From contig NZ_OESZ01000043.1 of assembly GCF_900239345.1 (NCBI RefSeq), positions 124,001-188,000 on the forward strand: a stretch of 64,000 nucleotides of DNA, written 5' to 3'. Made by a program: the position numbers and the translations under genes. Each line of letters opens with the position of its first letter. The stretch's first letter is position 1. This document shows positions 42,543-52,295 of this stretch, one piece after another. A model generated the notes under the pieces. It was not told the DNA's origin. It saw only the letters and a list, made by a program, of their open reading frames with translations, and searched no databases. This DNA comes from Tenacibaculum dicentrarchi. GTDB lineage: Bacteria > Bacteroidota > Bacteroidia > Flavobacteriales > Flavobacteriaceae.

Positions 42543-43910
42543 TTATTCTGCGTTGTCTAAGAAATCCTTAAATCTTTCTGTAAATTTATCAAAAAAAGAT
42601 TTAGATTTCTCTTTCTCTCTTTCTTTTTCTTCTTTTTCTTTTTCTTCTTTTTCTTTTTCTTCTTTTTTTCTTTCTTCTTCTAAAAACGTTTCATTATCGA
42701 TTTCGTTTTCAACTTCAGGTGGTACTAATTCTTCGGGTATTTCCTTGACTTCTTTTTTTAGTCCTTCCATTAGTAATCCTACAGCTGTTGCGTATGCAGG
42801 GCTAGATAAGGCTTGATCAGAATCATCTGCTAAATGTTCATCTGGATATCCTATACGAACGTCCATTCCTGTTATATATTCTACTAACTGTCTTAAATGT
42901 TTTAATTGAGAGCCTCCTCCTGTTAATACAATTCCTGCAATTAATTTTCCTTTTTCGGTTTCATGCCCATAATTTTTTATTTCTAAATATACATGCTCAA
43001 TAATTTCTTGTACTCTTGCATGAATTATTTTCGATAAATTTTTAAGGGTAATTTCTTTTGGTTCTCTGCCTCTTAAACCAGGTATAGAAACAATTTCTGT
43101 TTCTTTATTTTCTCCCGGCCATGCCGAACCAAATTTCACTTTTAATAACTCGGCTTGCTTTTCAATAATTGAGCAACCTTCTTTTATATCTTCAGTAATT
43201 ACATTTCCTCCAAAAGGAACTACAGCTGTATGACGAATAACACCGTCTTTAAATATTGCTAAATCAGTTGTACCTCCTCCAATATCAATTAAAGCAACTC
43301 CTGCTTCTTTTTCTTCTTGACTTAACACAGCTGCCGCCGATGCTAATGGCTCTAAAGTTATTTCTGATAAATTTAAGCCAACACTTTTTACGCATCTGCC
43401 AATATTTCTAATAGAAGATATTTGACCAACAACTACGTGAAAATTAGCTTCTAATCGTCCGCCATACATTCCAATAGGTTCTTTAACATCTGACTGACTA
43501 TCTACTTTAAATTCTTGTGGTAAAACATGAATAATTTCTTCACCAGGTAGCATTACTAATTTATGTACTTGCCCTACTAGACTTTCAATATCAGTATCAC
43601 TAATTACCACATCTGATTTTTCACGTGTAATATAATCGCTATGATGTAAGCTTCTAATATGTTGTCCTGCAATACCTACCACTACATTTTCTATAGACTG
43701 CCCTGAAATACTTTGTGCTTCATTAACTGCTTGTTCTATAGATTCAATTGTTTGCGTAATGTTATTTACAACACCACGTTTTACACCTAAACTTTTAGCT
43801 TTACCAATACCCAAAACCTCTAATTTGTCGTATTCATTCTTACGACCAATCATTGCTACAATTTTGGTAGTACCAATATCTAAACCAACGGCTATTTTAT
43901 TGTTTTTCAT
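42543..43910 (-). CDS. ftsA: Actin-like division protein FtsA
   Basis: A 455-residue actin-fold ATPase that tethers FtsZ to the membrane and recruits late divisome proteins. The ATG at 43910 was chosen because MKNNKIAVGLDIGTTKIVAMIG is the conserved N-terminus; a start 24 bases upstream would run deeper into ftsQ. ATP motifs GLDIGTTK and ALIDIGGGTTDLAIF are present. A highly charged Glu/Lys linker (about 400-430) precedes the C-terminal amphipathic helix (SFFDKFTERFKDFLDN) that binds membrane. It overlaps ftsQ by 14 bases and precedes ftsZ by 85 bases. Confidence 0.97.
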   Translation of the reverse strand: MKNNKIAVGLDIGTTKIVAMIGRKNEYDKLEVLGIGKAKSLGVKRGVVNNITQTIESIEQAVNEAQSISGQSIENVVVGIAGQHIRSLHHSDYITREKSDVVISDTDIESLVGQVHKLVMLPGEEIIHVLPQEFKVDSQSDVKEPIGMYGGRLEANFHVVVGQISSIRNIGRCVKSVGLNLSEITLEPLASAAAVLSQEEKEAGVALIDIGGGTTDLAIFKDGVIRHTAVVPFGGNVITEDIKEGCSIIEKQAELLKVKFGSAWPGENKETEIVSIPGLRGREPKEITLKNLSKIIHARVQEIIEHVYLEIKNYGHETEKGKLIAGIVLTGGGSQLKHLRQLVEYITGMDVRIGYPDEHLADDSDQALSSPAYATAVGLLMEGLKKEVKEIPEELVPPEVENEIDNETFLEEERKKEEKEKEEKEKEEKEREKEKSKSFFDKFTERFKDFLDNAE

Positions 43911-44640
43911 CTTGCTTTTGTTTTGTGCACACAACTTGGTTGTGGTATTTTACATTTATTGTCTTATATTTTTTAATTGTTTTATCAATCAAAGCTTTAT
44001 TATAAAATGCGATTAATTTTTTAAACTTAATTGCTTCTTTTTCAAGCTTTCCAAAAATTATTTTATAACTACCACTACGAACGGTAAATATATATTCCTT
44101 TTTTCTATTTTTTTGAATTGCTACAATTTCTTTACTAAAAAAATTATAGTTTTCTATTTTTTTTATCAACTCTATTAGCTCCTTTATATCTTTCGGATTA
44201 TTACTTACTCCTGATATTAAGGGTACTCTTGCCGAAAAATTTGATGATAATGGAATTTCGACACCAAATTCATCAATATAATAAGACGCATGTTCATTTA
44301 CAATACGAGCTATTGGTTTACGCTGTTTTATCAATGTTTTCAATACACCATCAATGGTCAAATAAACAGTTGCTTTTTCAACATAAGGGTTTCCTAAAAC
44401 ATTCGTTTCTAAAAAGTGTAAATTTACTACTCTTTTTCGTTGATTTTTAACAAAGCCACTATTTTGTATTAACATTTTATCAACCATACTGTGTGTCAAA
44501 AAGTTATTATCACCCTCTTCAAATTCAACTACTGTGTTTTTTACTTCTTTTAAACCGTTTTTATTGCTTGTGAACCCATATAAAAAGCCTAAAAAAAGCA
44601 ACAACAAGAAAAAAGACACGTATGTAGCTATTGTTTTCAT
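43897..44640 (-). CDS. ftsQ: Cell-division protein FtsQ/DivIB
   Basis: A 247-residue bitopic membrane protein of the divisome. The short cytoplasmic tail and one helix (about 4-24) are followed by a POTRA-like region (about 25-100, which includes NNFLTHSMVDKMLIQNSG and YVEKATVYLTIDGVLKTLIKQRKPIARI). A beta domain to about 215 completes it. It links FtsL-type proteins and FtsW/FtsI to the ring. Sequence conservation in this family is low; identification rests on order (murC-ftsQ-ftsA) and topology. It is spaced two bases from murC and overlaps ftsA. Confidence 0.92.
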   Translation of the reverse strand: MKTIATYVSFFLLLLFLGFLYGFTSNKNGLKEVKNTVVEFEEGDNNFLTHSMVDKMLIQNSGFVKNQRKRVVNLHFLETNVLGNPYVEKATVYLTIDGVLKTLIKQRKPIARIVNEHASYYIDEFGVEIPLSSNFSARVPLISGVSNNPKDIKELIELIKKIENYNFFSKEIVAIQKNRKKEYIFTVRSGSYKIIFGKLEKEAIKFKKLIAFYNKALIDKTIKKYKTINVKYHNQVVCTKQKQDEKQ

Positions 44641-44642
44641 TG

Positions 44643-45989
44643 TTAATTTTTATGTTTTTGGATTAAATCATCTCTTATACCATCTATCAATAAACCGATA
44701 TCCCCCGCACCAATCATAACTATAATATTAGACCCTTTTTTTAAAATTTCGTCACTTAATTTATCTTTAGAAATTAATATTTTATTTTTTAATTTTACTT
44801 TTTCTAATAACCAAGATGATGTTACCCCTTTTATAGGTAATTCTCTTGCAGGATAAATATCTAACAAAAGTAAGTCATCAAACCTCGAAAGAGCCTTAGC
44901 AAAGTCAGCTACAAAGTCTTTAGTTCTACTAAACAAATGAGGTTGAAAAACTCCTAATATTTTCTGGTTAGGATACATTTCCTTTACCGAAGTAATTACA
45001 GCGTTTATTTCTGTTGGATGATGTGCATAGTCATCTATCAATACTAAGTTTTCCGTTTTAATTTTATATGAAAATCTACGCTGAACCCCAGTAAAAGTTT
45101 TCAACTGGTTTTTAATATTTTCTAACGTAACACCATAAACATCTGCCATTGCTAAAGCAGCTAAAGCGTTCATCATGTTGTGTTTCCCTGGTAAATTAAA
45201 GGTGATATTTTTTATAGTTTCTGTAGGAGTATCTACATCAAAAACATAAGCACCTGTTCCTATTTTTACGTTATATGCCCTATAGTCGGCAGCTTCATTG
45301 ACAGCATAAGTTAGCCCTTTTAATGGCAGTCCTTTTGCTACAATTAAAGTATCAGAAACCTTATTTGCAAAATCTTTAAAAGATTCTTGTAGCATTTCAT
45401 TTTCACCATAAATATCTAAATGATCGGCATCCATAGAAGTAATACAAGCAATATTTGGCGATAATTTTAAAAATGATCTATCAAATTCATCAGCTTCTAC
45501 AACCGATATTTTATCTTCTCCTAAAATTAAATTTGAATTGTAATTTTCTGAAATTCCACCTAAAAAAGACGTTGCTTTTTCGGGCTGCATAATATGCCCT
45601 AAAATTGCCGACGTTGTTGTTTTACCATGTGTTCCTGCAACGGCTAAACATTGAGTGTTTTTGGTAATTTCACCTAAAATTTCAGCTCTTTTTAAAATCG
45701 TAAAGCCATTATTTTTAAAATAAGTCAACTCTTGATGTGTACTCGGAATTGCAGGTGTGTAAACAACCAGTGTTTTTTGAGTGTTTAAACAAGAAAGTGG
45801 TATATTTTTCACTCCATCTTCAAAGTGAATTTTTACGCCAATAGTTGTTAATTTTTTTGTAATCGGACTTGGTGTTTTATCGTAACCAAATACGTTTTTT
45901 CCATTTACAGAAAAATAACGTGCAATTGCACTCATACCAATACCTCCAATTCCTATAAAATAGACGTTATGTATTTCTTTTAAATCCAC
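44643..45989 (-). CDS. murC: UDP-N-acetylmuramate--L-alanine ligase
   Basis: A 448-residue cytoplasmic ligase that adds the first amino acid of the peptidoglycan stem peptide. The N-terminal nucleotide-binding motif YFIGIGGIGMSAIARYF is at 10-26, and the ATP P-loop GTHGKTTT is at 119-126. The central (LIDDYAHHPTEI) and C-terminal domains of the Mur ligase family are present. It shares one base with murG and ends two bases before ftsQ, so translation is probably coupled. Confidence 0.97.
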   Translation of the reverse strand: MDLKEIHNVYFIGIGGIGMSAIARYFSVNGKNVFGYDKTPSPITKKLTTIGVKIHFEDGVKNIPLSCLNTQKTLVVYTPAIPSTHQELTYFKNNGFTILKRAEILGEITKNTQCLAVAGTHGKTTTSAILGHIMQPEKATSFLGGISENYNSNLILGEDKISVVEADEFDRSFLKLSPNIACITSMDADHLDIYGENEMLQESFKDFANKVSDTLIVAKGLPLKGLTYAVNEAADYRAYNVKIGTGAYVFDVDTPTETIKNITFNLPGKHNMMNALAALAMADVYGVTLENIKNQLKTFTGVQRRFSYKIKTENLVLIDDYAHHPTEINAVITSVKEMYPNQKILGVFQPHLFSRTKDFVADFAKALSRFDDLLLLDIYPARELPIKGVTSSWLLEKVKLKNKILISKDKLSDEILKKGSNIIVMIGAGDIGLLIDGIRDDLIQKHKN

Positions 45990-47080
45990 TAATTAATTAA
46001 TTTTTCTATTTCGTTAACAATATCTTTTGTTGCCTTTGGCAATGCCAATTTTTTCATGTTTTTGCTTAAATCGGCTTGTTTTTCGGTATCTTTTAACAAT
46101 CCTTTCAATACTTTTGGAAATTCTGTTAGTTCTTTTTCTACTACCAAAATCGCGCCATTTTTATCAACAATAGCTTTGGCGTTTTTAGTTTGATGGTCTT
46201 CCGCTACATTTGGCGACGGAATAAAAATGGTAGGCTTACCAACAATACATAATTCTGAAACCGAACTTGCTCCTGCTCTTGATATTATAAAATCGGCAGC
46301 AGCATACGCTAAATCCATTTTATTTAAAAAGGCATGAACTTGCACATTTTCTAAATTATTATAACGCTTATAATCGTCAATATAAAGTTTTCCACACTGC
46401 CAAATTAACTGCACGTTTTGAGCCTTAAAAAAATCTAAATTTGCTTGAATTAATTCATTTATTTTTCGAGCCCCTAAACTTCCTCCTAAAATTAAAATTG
46501 TTTTTTTAGCTTTATCTAATTTAAAAAAAGTTTTCCCTTCGGATATTTTCTCGGTAATATTCAATAAATCTTGTCGTACAGGATTTCCTGTTTTGATAAT
46601 TTTATCCCTCGAAAAAAAACGTTCTAAACCATCGTAAGCAACACATATTTTATGCGCTTTTTTACTTAATAATTTGTTGGTAATTCCTGGGTAAGAGTTT
46701 TGTTCTTGTACCAGAGTTGGAATGTTTTTTTTACCTGCAACCATTAATGTGGGTCCGCTTGCAAAACCACCTGTTCCAATGGCAACATCTGGCTTAAATT
46801 TTTTAATAATAACGTGTGCTTTCCATAAACTATGGACTAATTTTACCGGAAAAAGTAAATTTTTAAAGGTTATTTTTCGTTGAATTCCTGCAATCCATAA
46901 TCCTTTAATTTCATAGCCAGCTTCCGGAACTTTTTGCATTTCCATTTTATCTGAAGCACCAACAAACAAAATTTTTGCTGATGGATAACGTTCTTTTATT
47001 TCGTTTGCAATGGCAATCGCTGGGTAAATATGCCCACCAGTTCCGCCACCACTTATAATAACACTAATCGCCTGTTTCAT
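45989..47080 (-). CDS. murG: Lipid II synthase MurG (GlcNAc transferase)
   Basis: A 363-residue GT-B glycosyltransferase that attaches GlcNAc to lipid I on the inner face of the membrane. The first G loop [12 protein letters not shown] is at 10-21. Later motifs [26 protein letters not shown] and the donor-binding segment [32 protein letters not shown] are intact. The start overlaps the ftsW end by 17 bases, and the stop overlaps the murC start by one base. Confidence 0.97.
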   Translation of the reverse strand: MKQAISVIISGGGTGGHIYPAIAIANEIKERYPSAKILFVGASDKMEMQKVPEAGYEIKGLWIAGIQRKITFKNLLFPVKLVHSLWKAHVIIKKFKPDVAIGTGGFASGPTLMVAGKKNIPTLVQEQNSYPGITNKLLSKKAHKICVAYDGLERFFSRDKIIKTGNPVRQDLLNITEKISEGKTFFKLDKAKKTILILGGSLGARKINELIQANLDFFKAQNVQLIWQCGKLYIDDYKRYNNLENVQVHAFLNKMDLAYAAADFIISRAGASSVSELCIVGKPTIFIPSPNVAEDHQTKNAKAIVDKNGAILVVEKELTEFPKVLKGLLKDTEKQADLSKNMKKLALPKATKDIVNEIEKLIN

Positions 47081-48257
47081 GTAAAATATTTAAAGGGTTA
47101 TCATCTAAAATAGCTTCTTCTGTTTCATTTTGAGAAGCACTTACACTCAATATCATTCCTAAGGCAAAACAAGTCATCCAAATAGATGTACCTCCACTAC
47201 TAATTAGCGGAAGTGTTTGCCCAGTTACAGGTAATATATTTACGGCAACTGCCATGTTAATCATCGCTTGAAATACGATAGGTATTCCTACGGAAAGCAC
47301 CATTAGTGTACCAAAAATAGTTGTTGTTTGTTTAGCAGTAATTAAAATTCTTAATAATAGTACCAGGTAAATAACAACAATTACCACAGCACCTACAAGT
47401 CCCCATTCTTCAATAATAATGGCATATATAAAATCGGAAGAAGACTGTGGTAAAAAGTTTTTCTGCACACTTTTACCTGGACCTTTTCCTATCATTCCAC
47501 CTGTTACGATGGCTATTTTTGCTTTTTCTACTTGATAATTTTCTTTTATGTCAACTTTATAAAACCCTTCAATCCTACTTTGCCAAGTATTTACACGGTT
47601 TGGCATTACTTCAGGGAATGCTTTTGCTACCAAAATAAAAAACACCAATGAAAGAAGTCCTATACCAATCACATTACCAATATATTTTAACGGATACCCT
47701 CCAATAAATGTCAATAATAAAACCATTAAAAAAAGAATGGCTGTTGTTGAGAAGTTCGCTGGAAGTATCAATAATAAAATTATAGAAACAGGTAACCACA
47801 ATTGTAACAAGCTTTCTTTAAAGTTGATGAATTTTTCTTTATTCTTTGCTAAATACCTTGAAACATAGGTCATCAATACCAAACCTGCTAAAGTAGAGGT
47901 TTGAAAACCGATGCCTACAAACGGAATTCGAATCCATCTACTAGCATTTGCTCCACCTATTATTTTCCCCTGTGCCAAGGTAAACACCAATAATAAAACA
48001 ACTACAGGAAGCATTAAAACTGACGCACCACTAAAATACCTGTATGGAATTTTATGAACACCATAAATAACAGCAAAACCAGTTATTAATAATACAACAT
48101 GCTTCATTAAATGCCCTAGCGTAGAGCCATTACCTACCACATAAACCAAGTTGGTACTTGCGCTATATATAGGCATAAATGAAAATATTGCTAGCAATGC
48201 CACAATAGTCCAAATAGTTTTATCTCCTTTTATTTGCTTAAAAATTGTTTTAATCAA
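47064..48257 (-). CDS. ftsW: Septal peptidoglycan polymerase FtsW (SEDS family)
   Basis: A 397-residue SEDS-family glycosyltransferase with about ten membrane helices that polymerises lipid II at the septum with FtsI. Family markers: [44 protein letters not shown], the segment [22 protein letters not shown], and [25 protein letters not shown] near the end. It lies between murD (11 bases upstream) and murG (17-base overlap). Confidence 0.96.
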   Translation of the reverse strand: MIKTIFKQIKGDKTIWTIVALLAIFSFMPIYSASTNLVYVVGNGSTLGHLMKHVVLLITGFAVIYGVHKIPYRYFSGASVLMLPVVVLLLVFTLAQGKIIGGANASRWIRIPFVGIGFQTSTLAGLVLMTYVSRYLAKNKEKFINFKESLLQLWLPVSIILLLILPANFSTTAILFLMVLLLTFIGGYPLKYIGNVIGIGLLSLVFFILVAKAFPEVMPNRVNTWQSRIEGFYKVDIKENYQVEKAKIAIVTGGMIGKGPGKSVQKNFLPQSSSDFIYAIIIEEWGLVGAVVIVVIYLVLLLRILITAKQTTTIFGTLMVLSVGIPIVFQAMINMAVAVNILPVTGQTLPLISSGGTSIWMTCFALGMILSVSASQNETEEAILDDNPLNILHETGD

Positions 48258-48268
48258 TCAGTTTGGTT

Positions 48269-49600
48269 TTATAAATTATAAATTGCTTCTTTAAATTTTG
48301 TACCTCTATCTTGATAGTTTTTAAATAAATCAAAACTCGCACATGCTGGCGATAACAAAACAGTATCGCCTGAATTTGCTAATTTACTTGCTGCTGCTAC
48401 TGCTTTATCGGCTGTATTAGTTTCAATAACAGCAACAAGGTTAGCAAAGGCTTCTATAATTTTTTGATTATTTTCTCCTAAGCAAACGATCGCTTTTACT
48501 TTTTGTTTTACTAATGGTAATAACTCGGTATAATCATTTCCTTTATCAACACCGCCAACAACCCAAACTATTGGGGTTTTTATACATTCTAGTGCATAAA
48601 AAACAGCATTTACATTGGTTGCTTTACTATCATTAATAAATTGTACGCCATTTACTTTTTGGACATATTCTAATCGATGCTCAACAGCTTGAAAATCTGA
48701 CAAACTTTTAGCAATTACATTAGTATTTATTTGTAATAGTTTTGCAGTTATTGCAGCTGCCATTGCATTTTTAATATTGTGTTTGCCTTTTAACGCTAAA
48801 TCATCAATTTTGATTAAAACTTCTTCGGTTTCTAGTTTTATTATTATTTTATCATCCCTTAAAAAAGCACCATATTCCGATTCTTTTTCAATTGAAAAAG
48901 GGATTTTTTGAGCCTTTGTAGTATTCTTTTTTAGCCAATTTTGTATTTCTATATCATCAGCATCATAAATTAAAAAATCGGTTGCTGTTTGATTTTTTGT
49001 AATGCGAAATTTTGAATTTATATAATTATCAAAATTATAATCATATCTATCTAAATGATCTGGCGATATATTTGTAACAACAGCAATATGTGGGCTGAAA
49101 TCAATAATTCCATCTAGCTGAAAGCTACTCAATTCTAATACGTAATTTTCAGGTGATTTTTCAGCCACTAACTGCGCAAAACTATCGCCAATATTACCAC
49201 CAATACAAACACTTAAACCCGTATTTTTAAGCAAATGACCTGTTAATAATGTGGTCGTAGTTTTTCCGTTTGAGCCTGTGATTCCTATTATTTTAGCTGC
49301 GGTATATTTTGCGGCAAATTCAATTTCAGAAATCACTTTTATACCTTTTAAAATTAACGCTTGTATTAGCGCTATTTTATCAGGTATCCCAGGGCTTTTC
49401 ATAACAATATCTGCATTAAAAATTGCCGATTCGGTATGTTTATTTTCTTCGAAATTTATAGCGTTTTCTAAAAGTACTTTTTTATATTTTTCAGCAATCG
49501 TTCCTTTATCAGAAACAAAAAGCTCAAAACCTTTTTGCTTTCCCAATAATGCCGTTCCAACACCACTTTCTCCACCGCCAAGAATAACCAACCTTTTCAT
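48269..49600 (-). CDS. murD: UDP-N-acetylmuramoylalanine--D-glutamate ligase
   Basis: A 443-residue Mur ligase that adds D-Glu as the second residue of the stem peptide. The N-terminal substrate loop LGGGESGVGTALL is at 7-19, the P-loop TGSNGKTTT at 108-116, VLELSSFQLDGI in the centre, and the C-terminal NDSKATN and SPACASFDLFKNYQDRG signatures are all present. It starts one base after the mraY stop and is followed by ftsW at 11 bases. Confidence 0.97.
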   Translation of the reverse strand: MKRLVILGGGESGVGTALLGKQKGFELFVSDKGTIAEKYKKVLLENAINFEENKHTESAIFNADIVMKSPGIPDKIALIQALILKGIKVISEIEFAAKYTAAKIIGITGSNGKTTTTLLTGHLLKNTGLSVCIGGNIGDSFAQLVAEKSPENYVLELSSFQLDGIIDFSPHIAVVTNISPDHLDRYDYNFDNYINSKFRITKNQTATDFLIYDADDIEIQNWLKKNTTKAQKIPFSIEKESEYGAFLRDDKIIIKLETEEVLIKIDDLALKGKHNIKNAMAAAITAKLLQINTNVIAKSLSDFQAVEHRLEYVQKVNGVQFINDSKATNVNAVFYALECIKTPIVWVVGGVDKGNDYTELLPLVKQKVKAIVCLGENNQKIIEAFANLVAVIETNTADKAVAAASKLANSGDTVLLSPACASFDLFKNYQDRGTKFKEAIYNL

Positions 49601-49601
49601 A

Positions 49602-50828
49602 TTATCTTAATTTTAAGGTTACAATGGTTAAAACTGCTAGTAAAATTCCAACAATCCAAAAACGAGTTACTATTTTACTTTCGTGGTAATTTAATTTTTG
49701 ATAATGATGATGTAATGGTGCCATCTTAAAAATACGTCTTCCTTCACCAAACCTCTTTTTGGTATATTTAAAGTAAAAAACTTGAAGTATTACCGATAAA
49801 TTTTCCACTACAAAAATACCTGCTAATATTGGCAATAGCAATTCTTTACGAATAGCAATAGCAATTACGGCTATAATTCCACCAATTGTTAAACTTCCTG
49901 TATCACCCATAAAAACTTGAGCAGGATAAGTATTATACCAAAGAAAACCGATTAAAGCACCCGCAAAAGCGAATATAAAAACCGTCATTTCACCAGAATT
50001 AGGAATATACATGACATCTAAATAATCGGCAAAAATGATATTTCCTGAAACCCATGCAAATATTGCCAAAGCAATTACCATAATAGCCGATGTTCCAGCG
50101 GCAAGCCCATCTATTCCATCGGTTAAATTAGCACCGTTTGAAATTCCTGTTACAATAAAAACAACGACAAATATAAATACAATCCAACCGTATTTTTGAT
50201 AATCATCGCCTAAAAAACTAAGTGCTTTTGCATAGTCTAACTCATTATTTTTTAAAAAAGGAACGGTAGTTTTTGTTGATTTATACGCCTCTCCAAATAC
50301 CTTAACCTTACCATTAACTTGTTCTGTTTGCTGACTAGCAGGGAGCTGTTCTTTCATAGTAACATTTGGATGAAAATACAACATAGCCCCAACAATAATA
50401 CCTAAACCAACCTGTCCTAACACTTTAAAGCGACCTTTTAAACCTGCTTTATCCTTTTTAAACACTTTTATATAATCATCTGTAAAACCGATAAATCCCA
50501 TCCAAATAGTGGTTATCAATAAAATAATGATGTAAATATTTTCTAGTTTTGCCAATAATAATACCGGAACTAAAGTAGCAAGGATAATAATAAGCCCTCC
50601 CATTGTTGGTGTTCCTGCTTTTTGAACCTGCCCAGCTAAACCTAAATCACGTACCGTTTCGCCAATTTGTAATGTTCTTAAAAAGTTGATAATTCGTTTT
50701 CCAAAAATAGTAGAAATTAACAATGACATAATAAAAGCCATTGCTGCACGAAAGGTAATAAACTGAAAAACACTAGCACCTGTTAGGTTAAATTCACTTT
50801 CTAAATATTGAAATATATAATATAGCAT
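49602..50828 (-). CDS. mraY: Phospho-MurNAc-pentapeptide transferase
   Basis: A 408-residue, ten-helix membrane enzyme that makes lipid I from UDP-MurNAc-pentapeptide and undecaprenyl phosphate. Motifs: [12 protein letters not shown] near 71-82, FTDDYIKV with the catalytic Asp pair D117/D118, [12 protein letters not shown], and the cytoplasmic HHHYQKL (MAPLHHHYQ) loop. Compared with the usual 320-360 residues there is an extra extracytoplasmic stretch at about 153-213, rich in Lys/Gln/Asn, which is commonly seen in Bacteroidota. It directly abuts murE. Confidence 0.97.
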   Translation of the reverse strand: MLYYIFQYLESEFNLTGASVFQFITFRAAMAFIMSLLISTIFGKRIINFLRTLQIGETVRDLGLAGQVQKAGTPTMGGLIIILATLVPVLLLAKLENIYIIILLITTIWMGFIGFTDDYIKVFKKDKAGLKGRFKVLGQVGLGIIVGAMLYFHPNVTMKEQLPASQQTEQVNGKVKVFGEAYKSTKTTVPFLKNNELDYAKALSFLGDDYQKYGWIVFIFVVVFIVTGISNGANLTDGIDGLAAGTSAIMVIALAIFAWVSGNIIFADYLDVMYIPNSGEMTVFIFAFAGALIGFLWYNTYPAQVFMGDTGSLTIGGIIAVIAIAIRKELLLPILAGIFVVENLSVILQVFYFKYTKKRFGEGRRIFKMAPLHHHYQKLNYHESKIVTRFWIVGILLAVLTIVTLKLR

Positions 50829-52295
50829 TTATGCTTTTTTTAGTTGATTAAAACAATTTTTCACTTCCTCCAAATCATCAAAATGATGTTTTACACCATT
50901 TATTTCTTGATAATCTTCGTGTCCCTTTCCTGCAATTAATATAATATCTCCTGTTTGGGCTAATTTACATGCTGTTTTTATTGCTTGTTTTCTATTTAAA
51001 ACTGATAGTATTTTTTTGTAGTTTTCAGCCGATACTCCTGCTTCCATTTGATCAATAATTAGCTGTGGATTTTCAGTTCGAGGATTATCCGAAGTAAATA
51101 TTGCCTGACTACTTAATTGCGCCGCAATTAGTGCCATTTTTGGTCGTTTTGTAATATCTCTATCACCACCGCAACCTACAACAGTAAAAATACTTTGAGT
51201 ATCTGTACGAATATCATTAATTGTTTGCAATACATTTTTCAGCGCATCTGGCGTGTGTGCATAATCAACAACAGCAGTTACTCCATCGCTTGAAATAATA
51301 TATTCAAAGCGCCCGCTAACGCTTTTTAAATCGCTTATTAACCTCAATGTTTCTAGTTTTTCTAATCCTAATAAATTAGCAACACCAAAAATAGCTAACA
51401 AATTAGAGGCGTTAAATTCACCAATTAATTTTGTCCAAACCTCAACAGCATTTATATATAATAAACTTCCTGAAAAACGTTTTTCTAATACCTTTGCTTT
51501 AAAATCAGCAAGAGTTTTTAAAGCATAAGTTTGCTTTTTAGCTTTGGTATTTTGCAACATTATTTGCCCATTTTTATCATCAATATTTACCAAGGCAAAT
51601 GCCGATTTTGGCAAAACATCAAAAAATGATTTTTTAACATCTCTATACTCTGCAAACGTTTTATGATAATCTAAATGATCGTGCGATAAATTGGTAAAAA
51701 CACCCCCTGCAAAATGTAAACCTTCGGTACGTTTTTGATGAATTCCATGTGAACTCACCTCCATAAAACAATGAGTTACTCCTGCATCAATCATTAATGA
51801 TAAATACTTGTTTATCGCTAATGAATTTGGCGTGGTATGTGTTGCTTTATGCTCTTTATCATCCACCATAATTTTTACGGTAGATAACAAGCCTACTTTA
51901 TGCCCCGCTTTTTTAAAAAGTTGATACAATAAACTAGCAATTGTTGTTTTTCCATTAGTTCCTGTAATTCCTACTAATTGCAATTTTTTTGATGGATTAT
52001 CATAAAAATTAGCTGCCATAATTGCTAAAGTGGCATCCGAATCAGTTACCTCAATATAGGTAATGTCTTGTTTTTTATCCGAAGGAATATCCTGGCAAAC
52101 AATAACTGTTGCTCCTAAATCAATAGCTTTTTCTATAAATTGATGCCCATCAACAGTACCGCCTTTTTGAGCAATAAATACATCGTTTTTTTGTACCAAG
52201 CGGCTATCAAACACAACTGCATTGATCCTTTCTTGAATAGTTCCATAAATTTTATTTACAGATACTTTATGTAATATGTCTTTTAATTTTTTCAA
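50829..52295 (-). CDS. murE: UDP-MurNAc-tripeptide synthetase (meso-DAP type)
   Basis: A 488-residue Mur ligase that adds the third stem-peptide residue. The P-loop TGTNGKTT is at 111-118. The substrate-selecting motif DNPR (TSDNPRTENPQ) indicates meso-diaminopimelate and not lysine, consistent with a Gram-negative wall. The AHTPDAL and GKGHEDYQ segments of the C-terminal domain are intact. It is directly adjacent to ftsI and mraY (no spacer), so translation is probably coupled. Confidence 0.96.
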   Translation of the reverse strand: MKKLKDILHKVSVNKIYGTIQERINAVVFDSRLVQKNDVFIAQKGGTVDGHQFIEKAIDLGATVIVCQDIPSDKKQDITYIEVTDSDATLAIMAANFYDNPSKKLQLVGITGTNGKTTIASLLYQLFKKAGHKVGLLSTVKIMVDDKEHKATHTTPNSLAINKYLSLMIDAGVTHCFMEVSSHGIHQKRTEGLHFAGGVFTNLSHDHLDYHKTFAEYRDVKKSFFDVLPKSAFALVNIDDKNGQIMLQNTKAKKQTYALKTLADFKAKVLEKRFSGSLLYINAVEVWTKLIGEFNASNLLAIFGVANLLGLEKLETLRLISDLKSVSGRFEYIISSDGVTAVVDYAHTPDALKNVLQTINDIRTDTQSIFTVVGCGGDRDITKRPKMALIAAQLSSQAIFTSDNPRTENPQLIIDQMEAGVSAENYKKILSVLNRKQAIKTACKLAQTGDIILIAGKGHEDYQEINGVKHHFDDLEEVKNCFNQLKKA